From Salegentibacter sp. Hel_I_6 (lineage in GTDB: Bacteria; Bacteroidota; Bacteroidia; Flavobacteriales; Flavobacteriaceae), in the NCBI RefSeq assembly GCF_000745315.1, contig NZ_JQNQ01000001.1, positions 2,294,001 to 2,358,000 of the forward strand: DNA of 64,000 nucleotides. Direction: 5' to 3'. Below the pieces are notes generated by a model, which was not told where the DNA came from, made no database searches, and was given only the letters and a program-made list of their open reading frames with translations. Within the stretch, counting starts at the first letter, position 1. Every line of letters starts with the position of its first letter. Both the position numbers and the translations under genes were made by a program. Of this stretch, positions 1 to 7,869 are shown piece after piece.

Positions 1-1575
1 TTCATCTTTAAAATGAAGATCGTCCTCATCAATTTCTTTATCCAGGTTGTATCCTCTGTGTGCTTCATCAATAATAATACAGTCATAAGTGTCAATAGGC
101 AAAGGATCATTTTCATTATAGAAAAGTCTTTTTACCATACTTTGGACTGTGGCAAAATGAAGGCGGGTAACATCGTCGGGTATATTCGTTTTGAGATCTT
201 CGATCTGGTACACATTCGCAAAGGTGTTCAGGTTTTCTATTTTGTTATCCTTAAACCCACTTATTGCCTGATTAGCGAGTAATCTTCTGTCAGTTAAAAA
301 TAATATTCTTTTAAATCGATTAGATTTAATAAATCTATAGGCTAGCCCTAAAACAGTTCTGGTTTTTCCGGTCCCTGTAGCCATTACCAGCAACGCTCTT
401 TTCTCTTCCGGTTGTTTTACAATTTTCTTCTCAATTGCCTTAATTGCATCAATTTGATAATCTCGCAGACTTAGCCCAGTTTTACTTTGCAAATAATCAT
501 ACTCACTCTCCTGAAGCTTTCTGTTTGCATTCTCAACATCTCGATTAAAAAAATCTACCAAACCTTTAGGAGAGAACCACCCACGAAGAGCCTCTGCATG
601 ATTCCTGTTATTTCTTACGTCCAGAAACCAAATTCCACTTTTTGTTTTTAGTTGTTCTAAAAATGAGCGGCCATTAGTAGAAAAAAGAAATGGAACATTT
701 AAGTTATCCCAAGTGCCCAATAACTGTATCTCCGGATGCTCTTCAATACATCCAGCATATATTTTAGATTGGTGAAGATCTGTTGATATATCGGAAGCAT
801 ACTTCTTCGCTTCAACAATTCCATACAATTTAGTTCCAACAAAAAGGGCATAATCTGCCCACTTTCCGGCACAAGGCCATTCTGCAATTGCTATATTCCT
901 TCCTTTTTGAGGAAGGGTTTTGTTTTTCTTATGGTTTAATTCTTCGGTGTTACATTCCCAGCCGGCTTCACGAAGCTTTTCATCTATAATTTCCCTGGTT
1001 TCTGCTTCTGATTTCTGAAGATTATTTGCAACACGCTCCGATCGTTCTTTTCGCTCTTCAACCACTTCTGGCGAAGCATTTAAAGATGCTATCTTATTTT
1101 GATAATCTTTTACTTTTTCGGATAAGAGGTTAAGTTCCTCTTCCAGTTTTTCAACCGATTTCTGCTCTTCCTGAACGGGTAAAGCATATTCTTCTGGCTC
1201 TAGATAATCGTTTTCATAAGTTTCATAAAACCACCTGGAAAGTTGGAAACATTTTTTCAGAACAAAGAGCGCTTCCTTATTTGAACTATTACCATGGTGC
1301 GTTGCCCTATTCCCTGATTTCCGAATAATATGGAACAAGTCTTTTATAATCTCTGGAATAATATTCCTATAAAAAAGTTGATTTATTCTGTCTACCTGTG
1401 TTCCTTCAAATCCATCCAATCCTTCGAATTCCCAAATAATAGCAGCCATTTTTTCGGAAAATAGCCTGGATTTTGCTAATGAAGAACTGGGGTCAATATG
1501 AATAAGTTTCTCTGATAATATACTTACCTTGAATAGTTCCGGGTATGAGTTTTGAAGAAAAGAAAATTTTGACAT
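1..1575 (-). CDS. hsdR: Type I restriction enzyme R subunit (HsdR), N-terminal part, cut by window edge
   Basis: This is the motor/nuclease subunit of a type I restriction-modification enzyme, which cleaves unmodified DNA after ATP-driven translocation. About 525 N-terminal residues are visible and the frame stays open to base 1. In order: an N-terminal helical region resembling DUF4145 (roughly residues 15-130), a charged coiled-coil-like stretch (about 145-210), an HSDR_N-type nuclease core with ADYALF and GIVEAKK near 235-255, and a superfamily 2 helicase start with Walker A MATGTGKT near 391 and the DEAH box IIIDEAHRGY near 500. This domain order fits EcoEI-like R subunits. The ATG at 1575 lies 12 bases after the stop of the zinc-ribbon gene, so the two are probably co-transcribed. 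hsdM and hsdS are not in view and may lie to the left. Confidence 0.9.
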   Translation of the reverse strand, partial: MSKFSFLQNSYPELFKVSILSEKLIHIDPSSSLAKSRLFSEKMAAIIWEFEGLDGFEGTQVDRINQLFYRNIIPEIIKDLFHIIRKSGNRATHHGNSSNKEALFVLKKCFQLSRWFYETYENDYLEPEEYALPVQEEQKSVEKLEEELNLLSEKVKDYQNKIASLNASPEVVEERKERSERVANNLQKSEAETREIIDEKLREAGWECNTEELNHKKNKTLPQKGRNIAIAEWPCAGKWADYALFVGTKLYGIVEAKKYASDISTDLHQSKIYAGCIEEHPEIQLLGTWDNLNVPFLFSTNGRSFLEQLKTKSGIWFLDVRNNRNHAEALRGWFSPKGLVDFFNRDVENANRKLQESEYDYLQSKTGLSLRDYQIDAIKAIEKKIVKQPEEKRALLVMATGTGKTRTVLGLAYRFIKSNRFKRILFLTDRRLLANQAISGFKDNKIENLNTFANVYQIEDLKTNIPDDVTRLHFATVQSMVKRLFYNENDPLPIDTYDCIIIDEAHRGYNLDKEIDEDDLHFKDE

Positions 1576-1587
1576 TAGTTTACTTAT

Positions 1588-2217
1588 TTAGACACCTTGA
1601 AAAAATTGAACGGCGAATTTGCAAAAATCAATTATGACCTCTTTATCAAGGCCGAACTCTTCTCTTCTTCCAAGCCAGTTTTTTGATTTTGGTGTTATCT
1701 CTTTTCCTTCATTTAATTCATCAACAGTTATACATTTTATATGAGATTTGGACACTAGTATAATGTAAGCATTTTGATAAGGATAATCTTTTGGTAGATC
1801 TTTCTTTTTGAACTCACCGCTTGCCCTAAATTTGACTTCAATAAAATAAACTTTATTGTCCTTGGGGTTTTGAATTACAAAATCTGGCATTCTTCTTATA
1901 TCCTGAGCAACATCTGATCTTACATTTTTTAAGAGATCCATAATTCCGGGAATAGTATTTTCCATTCCATAACGAAATACATTATAGCCTAAACTGAGAA
2001 AAAGTTCCTGTATTAATGTTTCGGCTATCCGGCCTTTAATCATATTATAACGGTAGCGTTTATCTCTTTCAGATAAACCACCAATTATATAGTCTGCCTC
2101 ATCAACATCACTTTCCTCATTCTCTACTGCAACTGCAACCTGTCCATTTTTATAACATTTTAGACATAGTCCTCCATTAAATTTTGTAAATGCACCGCAT
2201 TGTACACAATCTGCCAT
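1588..2217 (-). CDS. Zinc-ribbon protein with PD-(D/E)XK nuclease-like domain
   Basis: I do not recognise a named family. The 209-residue protein starts with a four-cysteine knuckle (C4xxC7 and C18xxC21), likely a zinc ribbon. The remainder reads as a restriction-endonuclease-like fold: a helix with E66 (GRIAETLIQELF), then PD at 111-112 (RRMPDFVI), then the E127-V-K129 doublet in YFIEVKFRA. That is the D...ExK catalytic arrangement. The gene is immediately upstream of hsdR on the same strand (12-base gap), which suggests a partner or accessory of the type I enzyme, or a separate defence nuclease sharing its transcript. The residues are seen directly; the nuclease role is inferred. It could also be an inactive DNA-binding relative. 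Confidence 0.6.
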   Translation of the reverse strand: MADCVQCGAFTKFNGGLCLKCYKNGQVAVAVENEESDVDEADYIIGGLSERDKRYRYNMIKGRIAETLIQELFLSLGYNVFRYGMENTIPGIMDLLKNVRSDVAQDIRRMPDFVIQNPKDNKVYFIEVKFRASGEFKKKDLPKDYPYQNAYIILVSKSHIKCITVDELNEGKEITPKSKNWLGRREEFGLDKEVIIDFCKFAVQFFQGV

Positions 2218-2327
2218 TTAATATGAATTTTTAAATTAAAGATTGTGAGTATTTTAATTCTCACATTATAATCTACGGTAGGGCGTAGCAGGAATTGGTA
2301 GTAAATATAGGAATTCTTATAGAAATG

Positions 2328-3053
2328 TTAATAATGAAGTTTATTACATATCACATTAAATGAATTTACTCCTAAATTTTTTACAGACAGGATTGGATTT
2401 CGGTAATTTTTGGTGAAATGTATATGAGAATATTCTTCCAGTTCAGGAATAGCCTTATACCAAAACTTCTTGCTGCGGGGTATTATAATTTCAGCATTTC
2501 TTTCAATAGCTTGTCTTACCAGTTCAAAATTATATTCCTGGCTGGGCAAATAGGAATTAAAACCTTCTTCTTTTATTAACCTCTTATAAAGAGCTTTATA
2601 CTTGATTGAATGATATGGAAAGAACTGCACTTTCGCTATTTTTTGAGCCACTTTTTCAGCGCTTGTAGCATTTATTAATGGCATTAATTTATTATACCAA
2701 TAGTCCGATTTTTTTCTATACTCTTCCTCAACACAAAACAAAGGTAAATCGGGAAAAGGAAGTTGATGTTGTATTTGTTGCATCCACCAACTTTCATAGG
2801 TTTTGTAATAATTAGTTCCACCGGTATCTTCCTTTTCATCATATCCCGGATTTAACATCAAGATTAAAATAGGAGCAGTTTGTACATCTCCCATAAAGGG
2901 GGCTGGAAATATATTTTCATGGACTCTATATGTTGCCGAAACCTTGGTGTTGAACTTTGCAATTAATGCTTGTTCTTTTGGTAAAATAAAGCTTAGTCTA
3001 TTATTATCCGCAGCTAAGGAGAGCCAGGGGTTATGGTGGGAGGTCATATTCAA
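2328..3053 (-). CDS. Divergent protein with uracil-DNA-glycosylase-superfamily-like motifs
   Basis: No firm family assignment. The 241-residue protein has a hydrophobic strand followed by LNPG at 67-70 (ILILMLNPGYDE), which resembles motif A of Mug-type glycosylases (GINPG). Near the C-terminus, N219-P-I-L-S223 resembles the second glycosylase motif (HPSPLS in Ung, NPSGLS in Mug). Between them are FFPYHS (144-149) and the strand AEIIIPRSKKFW, which occupies the place of the late core strand. The order and spacing fit the alpha/beta UDG fold, but identity to characterised enzymes must be low. The gene stands alone between two nuclease-like genes, so a role in defence against modified or damaged foreign DNA is a guess. 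The start is the first ATG; a second in-frame ATG lies two codons later. Confidence 0.5.
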   Translation of the reverse strand: MNMTSHHNPWLSLAADNNRLSFILPKEQALIAKFNTKVSATYRVHENIFPAPFMGDVQTAPILILMLNPGYDEKEDTGGTNYYKTYESWWMQQIQHQLPFPDLPLFCVEEEYRKKSDYWYNKLMPLINATSAEKVAQKIAKVQFFPYHSIKYKALYKRLIKEEGFNSYLPSQEYNFELVRQAIERNAEIIIPRSKKFWYKAIPELEEYSHIHFTKNYRNPILSVKNLGVNSFNVICNKLHY

Positions 3054-3230
3054 ATGTTTTTCTAAATATAGCTAACCTTTCAATACAACAAATAATAAGG
3101 TCTTTTTTCCGAAATTCTCTTTTAAAAAAGCAATCCATTGTCCAACAAAATTCTTCTATATCGAAAAGAGCTAAGTAGGCTTATACTCTTCTGAAAGGTA
3201 TTTTTTTAGACAACATTTAAATTATAGCAA

Positions 3231-4286
3231 TCACCTCCGGTTAACCTCCTTTAACCAAATTTCAAACAGATCCCAATGTGATTCATTCCATTGTGCACTT
3301 AAAAAGTACTCTTCTCCATATATGTCCTTGTAATACCTGTTTCTTCCGGTATGATCAGCCCGACCTTGAGATTTTTTTCTCAAAACAGGATAGCCTGAGT
3401 TTAAGACCCTCTTAGAATAATCTGGACTTAATAGTGCATGGATATCGTTGGAATTTAATTTATTGTTTGTAAACAACTCCCTGAAGGTCTTCTGTACATA
3501 TGCTCCAATCTTTAATCCATCTTTAGTTCTTTTGGAATTTAATTCATTGTAGTTGAATTGAGAGCGTTTTAATACTATAGAAGAAAGCTTTTCATTATCA
3601 TAAGAAATTTGATTCTTCGATTTGATCTGAAGTTCGTAGTTTTCTAATACACTATCTACTAAATCAGAATCGTAAACTTCAGTCAGCTTTTCCCTTACCA
3701 ATTCGAAAATTTCATCATTAAACCCACGTAGACTTATTCTATTTTCAATCTCCTTTACCTTTTGTTTTTCATTATATTTTGTTAATCCATCTTTTATATA
3801 GGTTTCAATGAAGTTGTTCGTGCTTTCAGATTTTTTAAAAGATTCCACAAACTTTACGCCTTTATCAGATGATTTTTTCAAAGGAATTTCTTCTATAAGG
3901 TGAATTTCATTTGCCCTAGATCTTGGTTTTTCAGTAAAAACTTTAAACCTATCACCAATAAGGATTCCAACTGGCACTCTGAGCATCCTCATATATGAAG
4001 ATAGTTGATTTACGTGTCCGGAGAAATTTAAATCTTCAGATGGTTTTTTGATTTCGACTACACAAACAGCTTCAGATTTTTCATTCCGAATAATAATATC
4101 GGGACACATACGATTTGCAGCGCCAAATTGAATAGATTCCCGCACTGATAACTCTTTTTTGTATTGACTCCATCCTAATTTTTCAAAAATCCTAATAACT
4201 TTGTTTTCGTAGACCTGTTCAGATACGTTAGAAGGAATTGTCTCGGTTAGAATAAAACATATTTCTTCCCATAAGTCCTTATCCAT
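3231..4286 (-). CDS. Stand-alone HsdR N-terminal-domain (HSDR_N) nuclease-like protein
   Basis: The 351-residue protein carries a nuclease core like that at the N-terminus of type I R subunits: E27 in a first helix, PD at 62-63 (CPDIIIRN), E78-I-K80 (VVEIKKP), then Q94xxxY98 (HVNQLSSYMRM), the QxxxY motif typical of HsdR/RecB-type nucleases. There is no helicase domain. The last roughly 75 residues form a separate block with an LLSPDYSKRVL start, GYPVLRK, NRYYKD and GEEYFLSAQW. I believe this block recurs at the C-termini of other bacterial nuclease-like proteins, but I cannot name it. The middle is charged and helical. It is probably a DNA endonuclease in a defence setting; the target is unknown. 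Confidence 0.65.
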   Translation of the reverse strand: MDKDLWEEICFILTETIPSNVSEQVYENKVIRIFEKLGWSQYKKELSVRESIQFGAANRMCPDIIIRNEKSEAVCVVEIKKPSEDLNFSGHVNQLSSYMRMLRVPVGILIGDRFKVFTEKPRSRANEIHLIEEIPLKKSSDKGVKFVESFKKSESTNNFIETYIKDGLTKYNEKQKVKEIENRISLRGFNDEIFELVREKLTEVYDSDLVDSVLENYELQIKSKNQISYDNEKLSSIVLKRSQFNYNELNSKRTKDGLKIGAYVQKTFRELFTNNKLNSNDIHALLSPDYSKRVLNSGYPVLRKKSQGRADHTGRNRYYKDIYGEEYFLSAQWNESHWDLFEIWLKEVNRR

Positions 4287-4542
4287 AATTTTTGCTTTAA
4301 TTTCATTTTTACTGTAGGAATTCTAATTTCGTAAATTTCACATAATTAAACAGAAGAAATATTAGAAATACTTCCCAATTACATTTCAAAATTGAAAACT
4401 TGTGTTTTCAACAATGGAAACTAGATTTTCTTTTCATTGCCTCCTAAATTTGTTTTCTTAAATCAGCTGCTTATGGAAGATGAAGGTCATTGCAATTTTA
4501 TGATATCGTTACTTTTAAGAGTATAAAACAGATTGGAATATG

Positions 4543-4550
4543 TATATTTG
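4543..4550 (+). promoter_or_regulatory. Candidate -7 element of the abiE-like operon
   Basis: TATATTTG matches the Bacteroidota -7 consensus TAnnTTTG exactly and lies 52 bases before the antitoxin ATG. I do not see a good TTG -33 element at the usual distance. The palindromic operator begins 14 bases downstream, where a bound protein would block clearance. Confidence 0.45.
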
Positions 4551-4564
4551 TTCATAAATTTACG

Positions 4565-4602
4565 CTGTTCACGAATCGTGAACAAAGAAAAAACGTGAAC
4601 AG
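4565..4602 (+). promoter_or_regulatory. Three half-site operator of the type IV toxin-antitoxin operon
   Basis: A near-perfect 17-bp palindrome, GTTCACGAATCGTGAAC, occupies 4567-4583. A third half-site, CGTGAACAG, sits at 4594-4602 and touches the ATG. CTGTTCACG at 4565-4573 is the exact inverse of it. AbiEi antitoxins are known to repress their own promoter by binding inverted repeats, so this is very probably the autoregulatory operator. The third half-site could also interfere with translation initiation or allow cooperative binding. Confidence 0.7.
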
Positions 4603-5571
4603 ATGGAAACAGAGATCGTTTACAATGCTTTGAAAAATCTGGAAGATCCTAGGCATATCTATGGTCATTTTGAACAAGGGAAAAAGTTGGATGGGGAAAT
4701 CACTTTGCATTTTCCTTATCGGCCTCCACTTAGATTAGTAATAGAAATCAAAAAGGAGTTACGCCAACATCAAATCCCCCAGCTTTTAGAGAGAAAGCAG
4801 GAATATGAGAATTTTATGCTGGTAGCGGGAAGATTACATCCGGCGATAAAAAAACGCTTGCAGGAAGAAAGGATAACTTACCTGGAAGAGAATGGTAATA
4901 TATTTATCTTAGATGATGGAATTTATGTCTTTATCGATACCAATAAGCCTTTAAAAACAGAAAAAAGCAGCAGCAAAAAAGCTTATACTAAAACAGGGCT
5001 AAAACTGGTTTTTAGTTTTTTAATTGATCCTGAGTTAGTAAATGCCAGGCAAAGAACCATAGCAGAAAAAAGTGGAGTAAGTCTGGGTACCGTGCCTAAA
5101 GTAATTAAAACCTTGAAAGAGGAAGGCTATTTAATCGCTCACAAAAACAATTATCTCTGGGAAGATCGAAAGGCTTTATTAGATCGCTGGATTAACGATT
5201 ATGAACAACAACTGAAACCTAAATTATTCCGGGCGCGTTATGAACTAAGGGAAGATTGGCAAAATCTCAAATTAAATCAGGGAGAAACCCATTGGGGAGG
5301 AGAGCCTGCAGGCGATTTACTTACCGGTTATTTAAGGCCGGAAGAATTCATATTGTATAGCAACGAGTCTCCAGTAAACCTGATGAAAAATTATAGCCTT
5401 AGACCTAATGCTGAAGGAAAATTATTTGTTTATGAAAAATTCTGGAAGGGAGATTTTGGTGCTGTTGCCCCTCCTTTCCTGGTCTATGCCGATCTAATTC
5501 TAAAAGAAGACAAACGTTGCCGGGAAACCGCACAAAAGATTTTTGATGAGTACATCCAACCAGTCCTATAA
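4603..5571 (+). CDS. Type IV toxin-antitoxin AbiEi-family antitoxin / transcriptional repressor
   Basis: This 322-residue protein is the likely antitoxin and autorepressor of the pair. Its N-terminal 110 residues look like a restriction-endonuclease-like fold (GEITLHF near 31-37, then LVIEIKKE with E48 and K50), as in the AbiEi_2 group. A winged helix-turn-helix follows at about 135-170 (RQRTIAEKSGVSLGTVPKVI), then an AbiEi-type C-terminal region containing the well-conserved HWGGEPAGDLLTGYL. In type IV systems the antitoxin does not bind the toxin but counteracts its effect and represses the operon. The stop overlaps the start of the toxin gene by 26 bases, indicating translational coupling. 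The nuclease-like fold is probably used for DNA binding rather than cleavage, but this cannot be decided from sequence. Confidence 0.75.
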   Translation: METEIVYNALKNLEDPRHIYGHFEQGKKLDGEITLHFPYRPPLRLVIEIKKELRQHQIPQLLERKQEYENFMLVAGRLHPAIKKRLQEERITYLEENGNIFILDDGIYVFIDTNKPLKTEKSSSKKAYTKTGLKLVFSFLIDPELVNARQRTIAEKSGVSLGTVPKVIKTLKEEGYLIAHKNNYLWEDRKALLDRWINDYEQQLKPKLFRARYELREDWQNLKLNQGETHWGGEPAGDLLTGYLRPEEFILYSNESPVNLMKNYSLRPNAEGKLFVYEKFWKGDFGAVAPPFLVYADLILKEDKRCRETAQKIFDEYIQPVL

Positions 5572-6388
5572 AGAACTTGCTATCCCTTATTTTAAGGAGG
5601 TTTTTGAAATTATCGATGAGATAATGCAAAAGCAGAAGATCCCTTATTACTTAATCGGCGTTAATGCCATTGCGCTGGAATTATTAAAAGAGGGCATTAA
5701 ACCCAGCCGGGGTACCAAGGATATCGATTTTGCGGTTATGATTTCTTCAGGTGAGGATTATAAAAAAATCACCAAAGGCCTGGAGGAGAAAAATTTTACA
5801 AAAGTAAAAGCTCCTTGGACCTTTTATAATAAAGCCTTTAATTCTGTAATAGATGTGCTTCCCTTTGGAGAAATTGAGCAGGAATTCACCCAGAATTTTG
5901 ATAAACGCCAAATAGATCTTCACGTTGTTGGCCTTAAGGAAGTATTGGAAGATTCGCGGGAGGTGTATATAGACGAAAAATTAGTACAAATTCCTCCGCT
6001 CCCGGGAATGATTATTTTAAAACTGGTAGCCTGGAGTGACAGGCCTGAAGACCGGGGCCAGGACCCGGGGGATATCTTAAAGATAATTAAGCATTATTTT
6101 GATTATAATTTTGATGAAATTCTGGAAGAACATAATGATGTTTTTCCGAAAAGGGAATTAGATGAAACAGGAAAGTTAAAAATAGCTGCTCGTGTCTTGG
6201 GGAGAAATGCCCGCAAGTATCTTAATGCTTCAGAAAGGCTGAAAAAAAGAGTACTGGAAATCCTTGAAAGACATACCTCATCACCTGCCTCCTCCGATTT
6301 TTTAAAGAATTGGGCTAGCCAGGAAGATTGGGATCTTGATTTGGCCCAGGAAATCCTCTTTGAATTTAAAACAGGAATTACAGAATGA
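5546..6388 (+). CDS. AbiEii-like nucleotidyltransferase toxin
   Basis: This is a 280-residue nucleotidyltransferase of the AbiEii/AbiGii type, the toxin half of the pair. G39 in YYLIGVNAIALE and D59-I-D61 in RGTKDIDFAV form the nucleotidyltransferase signature. A third acidic residue is plausible at D103 (VIDVLPFGE). LKLVAWSDRPEDRGQDPGD further on matches the K...D motif of the family. AbiEii-like toxins transfer nucleotides to RNA and cause growth arrest during phage infection. I chose the ATG at 5546; a TTG one codon earlier is also in frame. The start lies inside the antitoxin gene. The C-terminus is helical and charged. Confidence 0.75.
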   Translation: MSTSNQSYKELAIPYFKEVFEIIDEIMQKQKIPYYLIGVNAIALELLKEGIKPSRGTKDIDFAVMISSGEDYKKITKGLEEKNFTKVKAPWTFYNKAFNSVIDVLPFGEIEQEFTQNFDKRQIDLHVVGLKEVLEDSREVYIDEKLVQIPPLPGMIILKLVAWSDRPEDRGQDPGDILKIIKHYFDYNFDEILEEHNDVFPKRELDETGKLKIAARVLGRNARKYLNASERLKKRVLEILERHTSSPASSDFLKNWASQEDWDLDLAQEILFEFKTGITE

Positions 6389-6512
6389 AGTATCAGGATG
6401 AATCAAAAATGCTTAATTATAAAGTCTTATGGAATTTGTCTTACATAATAAGAAGTAATTAAAAAATATAAATCTATACTTCCATTTTAAATGAGATCTG
6501 GATATAGTACCA

Positions 6513-7721
6513 TTACAACAATACTTCAAGAGCTTTGTCAACAACCTGAGTATCTAATTCTTTTAAATATGCTTGGGTTACACTTAGGTTTTGATGTCCT
6601 AAAGATTCGCTAATCACATCAGTAGCCACACCTTTTTGTTTAAGGCAATTAGCAAAACTATGCCGGGCCACATAACTGCTAACATTTTTTGTGATCTCAC
6701 AAATTGTAGCCAGTTCCTTTAGATTTTTATTGTAGATCCCTAACATTTTATGTTTTCGATCTGCAAGTTGGGTAGGAGTGTAATTTTCACGATACAGTAA
6801 TGGAAATACATATTTATTCCCATACCCATTAATTCGATAATAATCAAGAATTTCTCTTACCGGGGGCATTATAGCAATTGAGAAATTTCCTTTGGTTTTA
6901 GCCCTGGTGTAATAAATAACATTTTTCTCCACATCTTTCCATTCCAGACCCATCATGTCGGCAAAGTTCATTCCCCGGGTATAGAAACTAAAAACAAAGT
7001 AATTTCTGGTATCAATTAAATGCCGATGCTTACTCAGATCCACATTGACAATGCGCATTATTTCTTCAAAATCCAGGGCACGTTTAAAACCTTTGCCTCT
7101 CAAACCTGAAATCTTATATTTTTTAAATGGGTATAAGCTTTCTTTAACAATACCGCGCTCTATTGCTTTGTTGAACAATGCCCTTATAGCTCTCATCTTT
7201 ACGCCAACACCTCCATCGGTTCCACCTCTGGACCTTAAGAACGCATCATATTTGCTCAAAAAGGTAGAGTTAACTTCCCGAAAACTAAGTTTTTTACTCT
7301 TATGAAATATTTGCACCGAGGTTTTGGTATCCTTATAAGACTTCGCATTTCCTACACGACCAGCATAGGTCATTTCCTCAACTATTTCATCAAAGAAGGC
7401 AAAGACATCATTTTTTACCGGATTGAAGGTAACTCTATAAAGCTTATCAAAATCTTCAAGTGTATAGTCAGGATTTTGAATTTCAATTTCCGATGCTACC
7501 TGGTATGCCCGATCCTTAATTTTTACCAGTAACCGATTATACTGAAAATGATTTTTCATCTTTTTGTTAAAGGTTCCTGTTGAAGCTGACCATTCGGAAA
7601 TCTCTGAACTAAATGGGGTTTTATAATATTTAGTTTGCCGATCTTTGGTCACACGCAAGAAGATTGGGTACAACCCATCGGTTAATTTCTTTGTTCTCTG
7701 TACAATTTTTATAGTAATCAT
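6513..7721 (-). CDS. Tyrosine-type site-specific recombinase (integrase) of the island
   Basis: This 402-residue phage-integrase-family protein probably catalyses integration and excision of the island at tRNA-Asn. The N-terminal half is the SAM-like/arm-binding region usual in Bacteroidota integrases (WSASTGTFNKK). The catalytic half has the first arginine in FYTRGMNFADMMGLEW, a lysine in RAKTKGNFSI, ARHSFAN with the second arginine, LGHQNLSV with histidine, and the tyrosine in TQAYLKELD. The residue three before the second arginine is Tyr (YVAR) rather than His, a variant I know from Bacteroidota integrases. I start it at the ATG at 7721 (MITIKIVQRTKKL); an upstream ATG at 7763 would add a poorly fitting 14 residues. 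It reads away from the attachment site. Confidence 0.9.
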   Translation of the reverse strand: MITIKIVQRTKKLTDGLYPIFLRVTKDRQTKYYKTPFSSEISEWSASTGTFNKKMKNHFQYNRLLVKIKDRAYQVASEIEIQNPDYTLEDFDKLYRVTFNPVKNDVFAFFDEIVEEMTYAGRVGNAKSYKDTKTSVQIFHKSKKLSFREVNSTFLSKYDAFLRSRGGTDGGVGVKMRAIRALFNKAIERGIVKESLYPFKKYKISGLRGKGFKRALDFEEIMRIVNVDLSKHRHLIDTRNYFVFSFYTRGMNFADMMGLEWKDVEKNVIYYTRAKTKGNFSIAIMPPVREILDYYRINGYGNKYVFPLLYRENYTPTQLADRKHKMLGIYNKNLKELATICEITKNVSSYVARHSFANCLKQKGVATDVISESLGHQNLSVTQAYLKELDTQVVDKALEVLL

Positions 7722-7753
7722 GCGGCTTAAATTGGGTACAACATAGGTACAAC
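7663..7753. repeat. Direct repeats around the integrase start, possible recombinase or regulator sites
   Basis: ATTGGGTACAAC occurs at 7663-7674 and again at 7731-7742. A shorter copy, GGTACAAC, follows at 7746-7753, giving an 11-base period with the second. The first copy lies inside the integrase coding sequence, so coding constraint could explain it. The other two lie in the 5' leader, about 120 bases from the attachment site, where arm-type integrase sites would be expected. Confidence 0.35.
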
Positions 7754-7869
7754 AAATGGGCAAATAAAGGTAAATATTGTAAAACTAAATGACAAGGAAA
7801 AAGTTGTAAAATATTGAATATCAATACATAAGAAGCTAAATGAAATTATCTGAAACACCATTTTCGCGG

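Larger units (their letters stand above)
4287..4602. other. Divergent intergenic region between the HSDR_N gene and the abiE-like operon
   Basis: This 316-base AT-rich stretch separates two divergently read genes. The right end contains a -7-like TATATTTG (4543-4550) and the palindromic operator described separately. I found no convincing reading frame or RNA gene in the rest. Confidence 0.6.

Noticed and set aside
5543..5545. TTG as the toxin start codon
   Set aside because: An ATG directly follows at 5546 with the same frame and is the more likely start.
7045..7532. Plus-strand open frames of 86 and 76 codons
   Set aside because: They lie entirely antisense to the integrase, whose catalytic motifs are unambiguous; the plus frames show no recognisable features.
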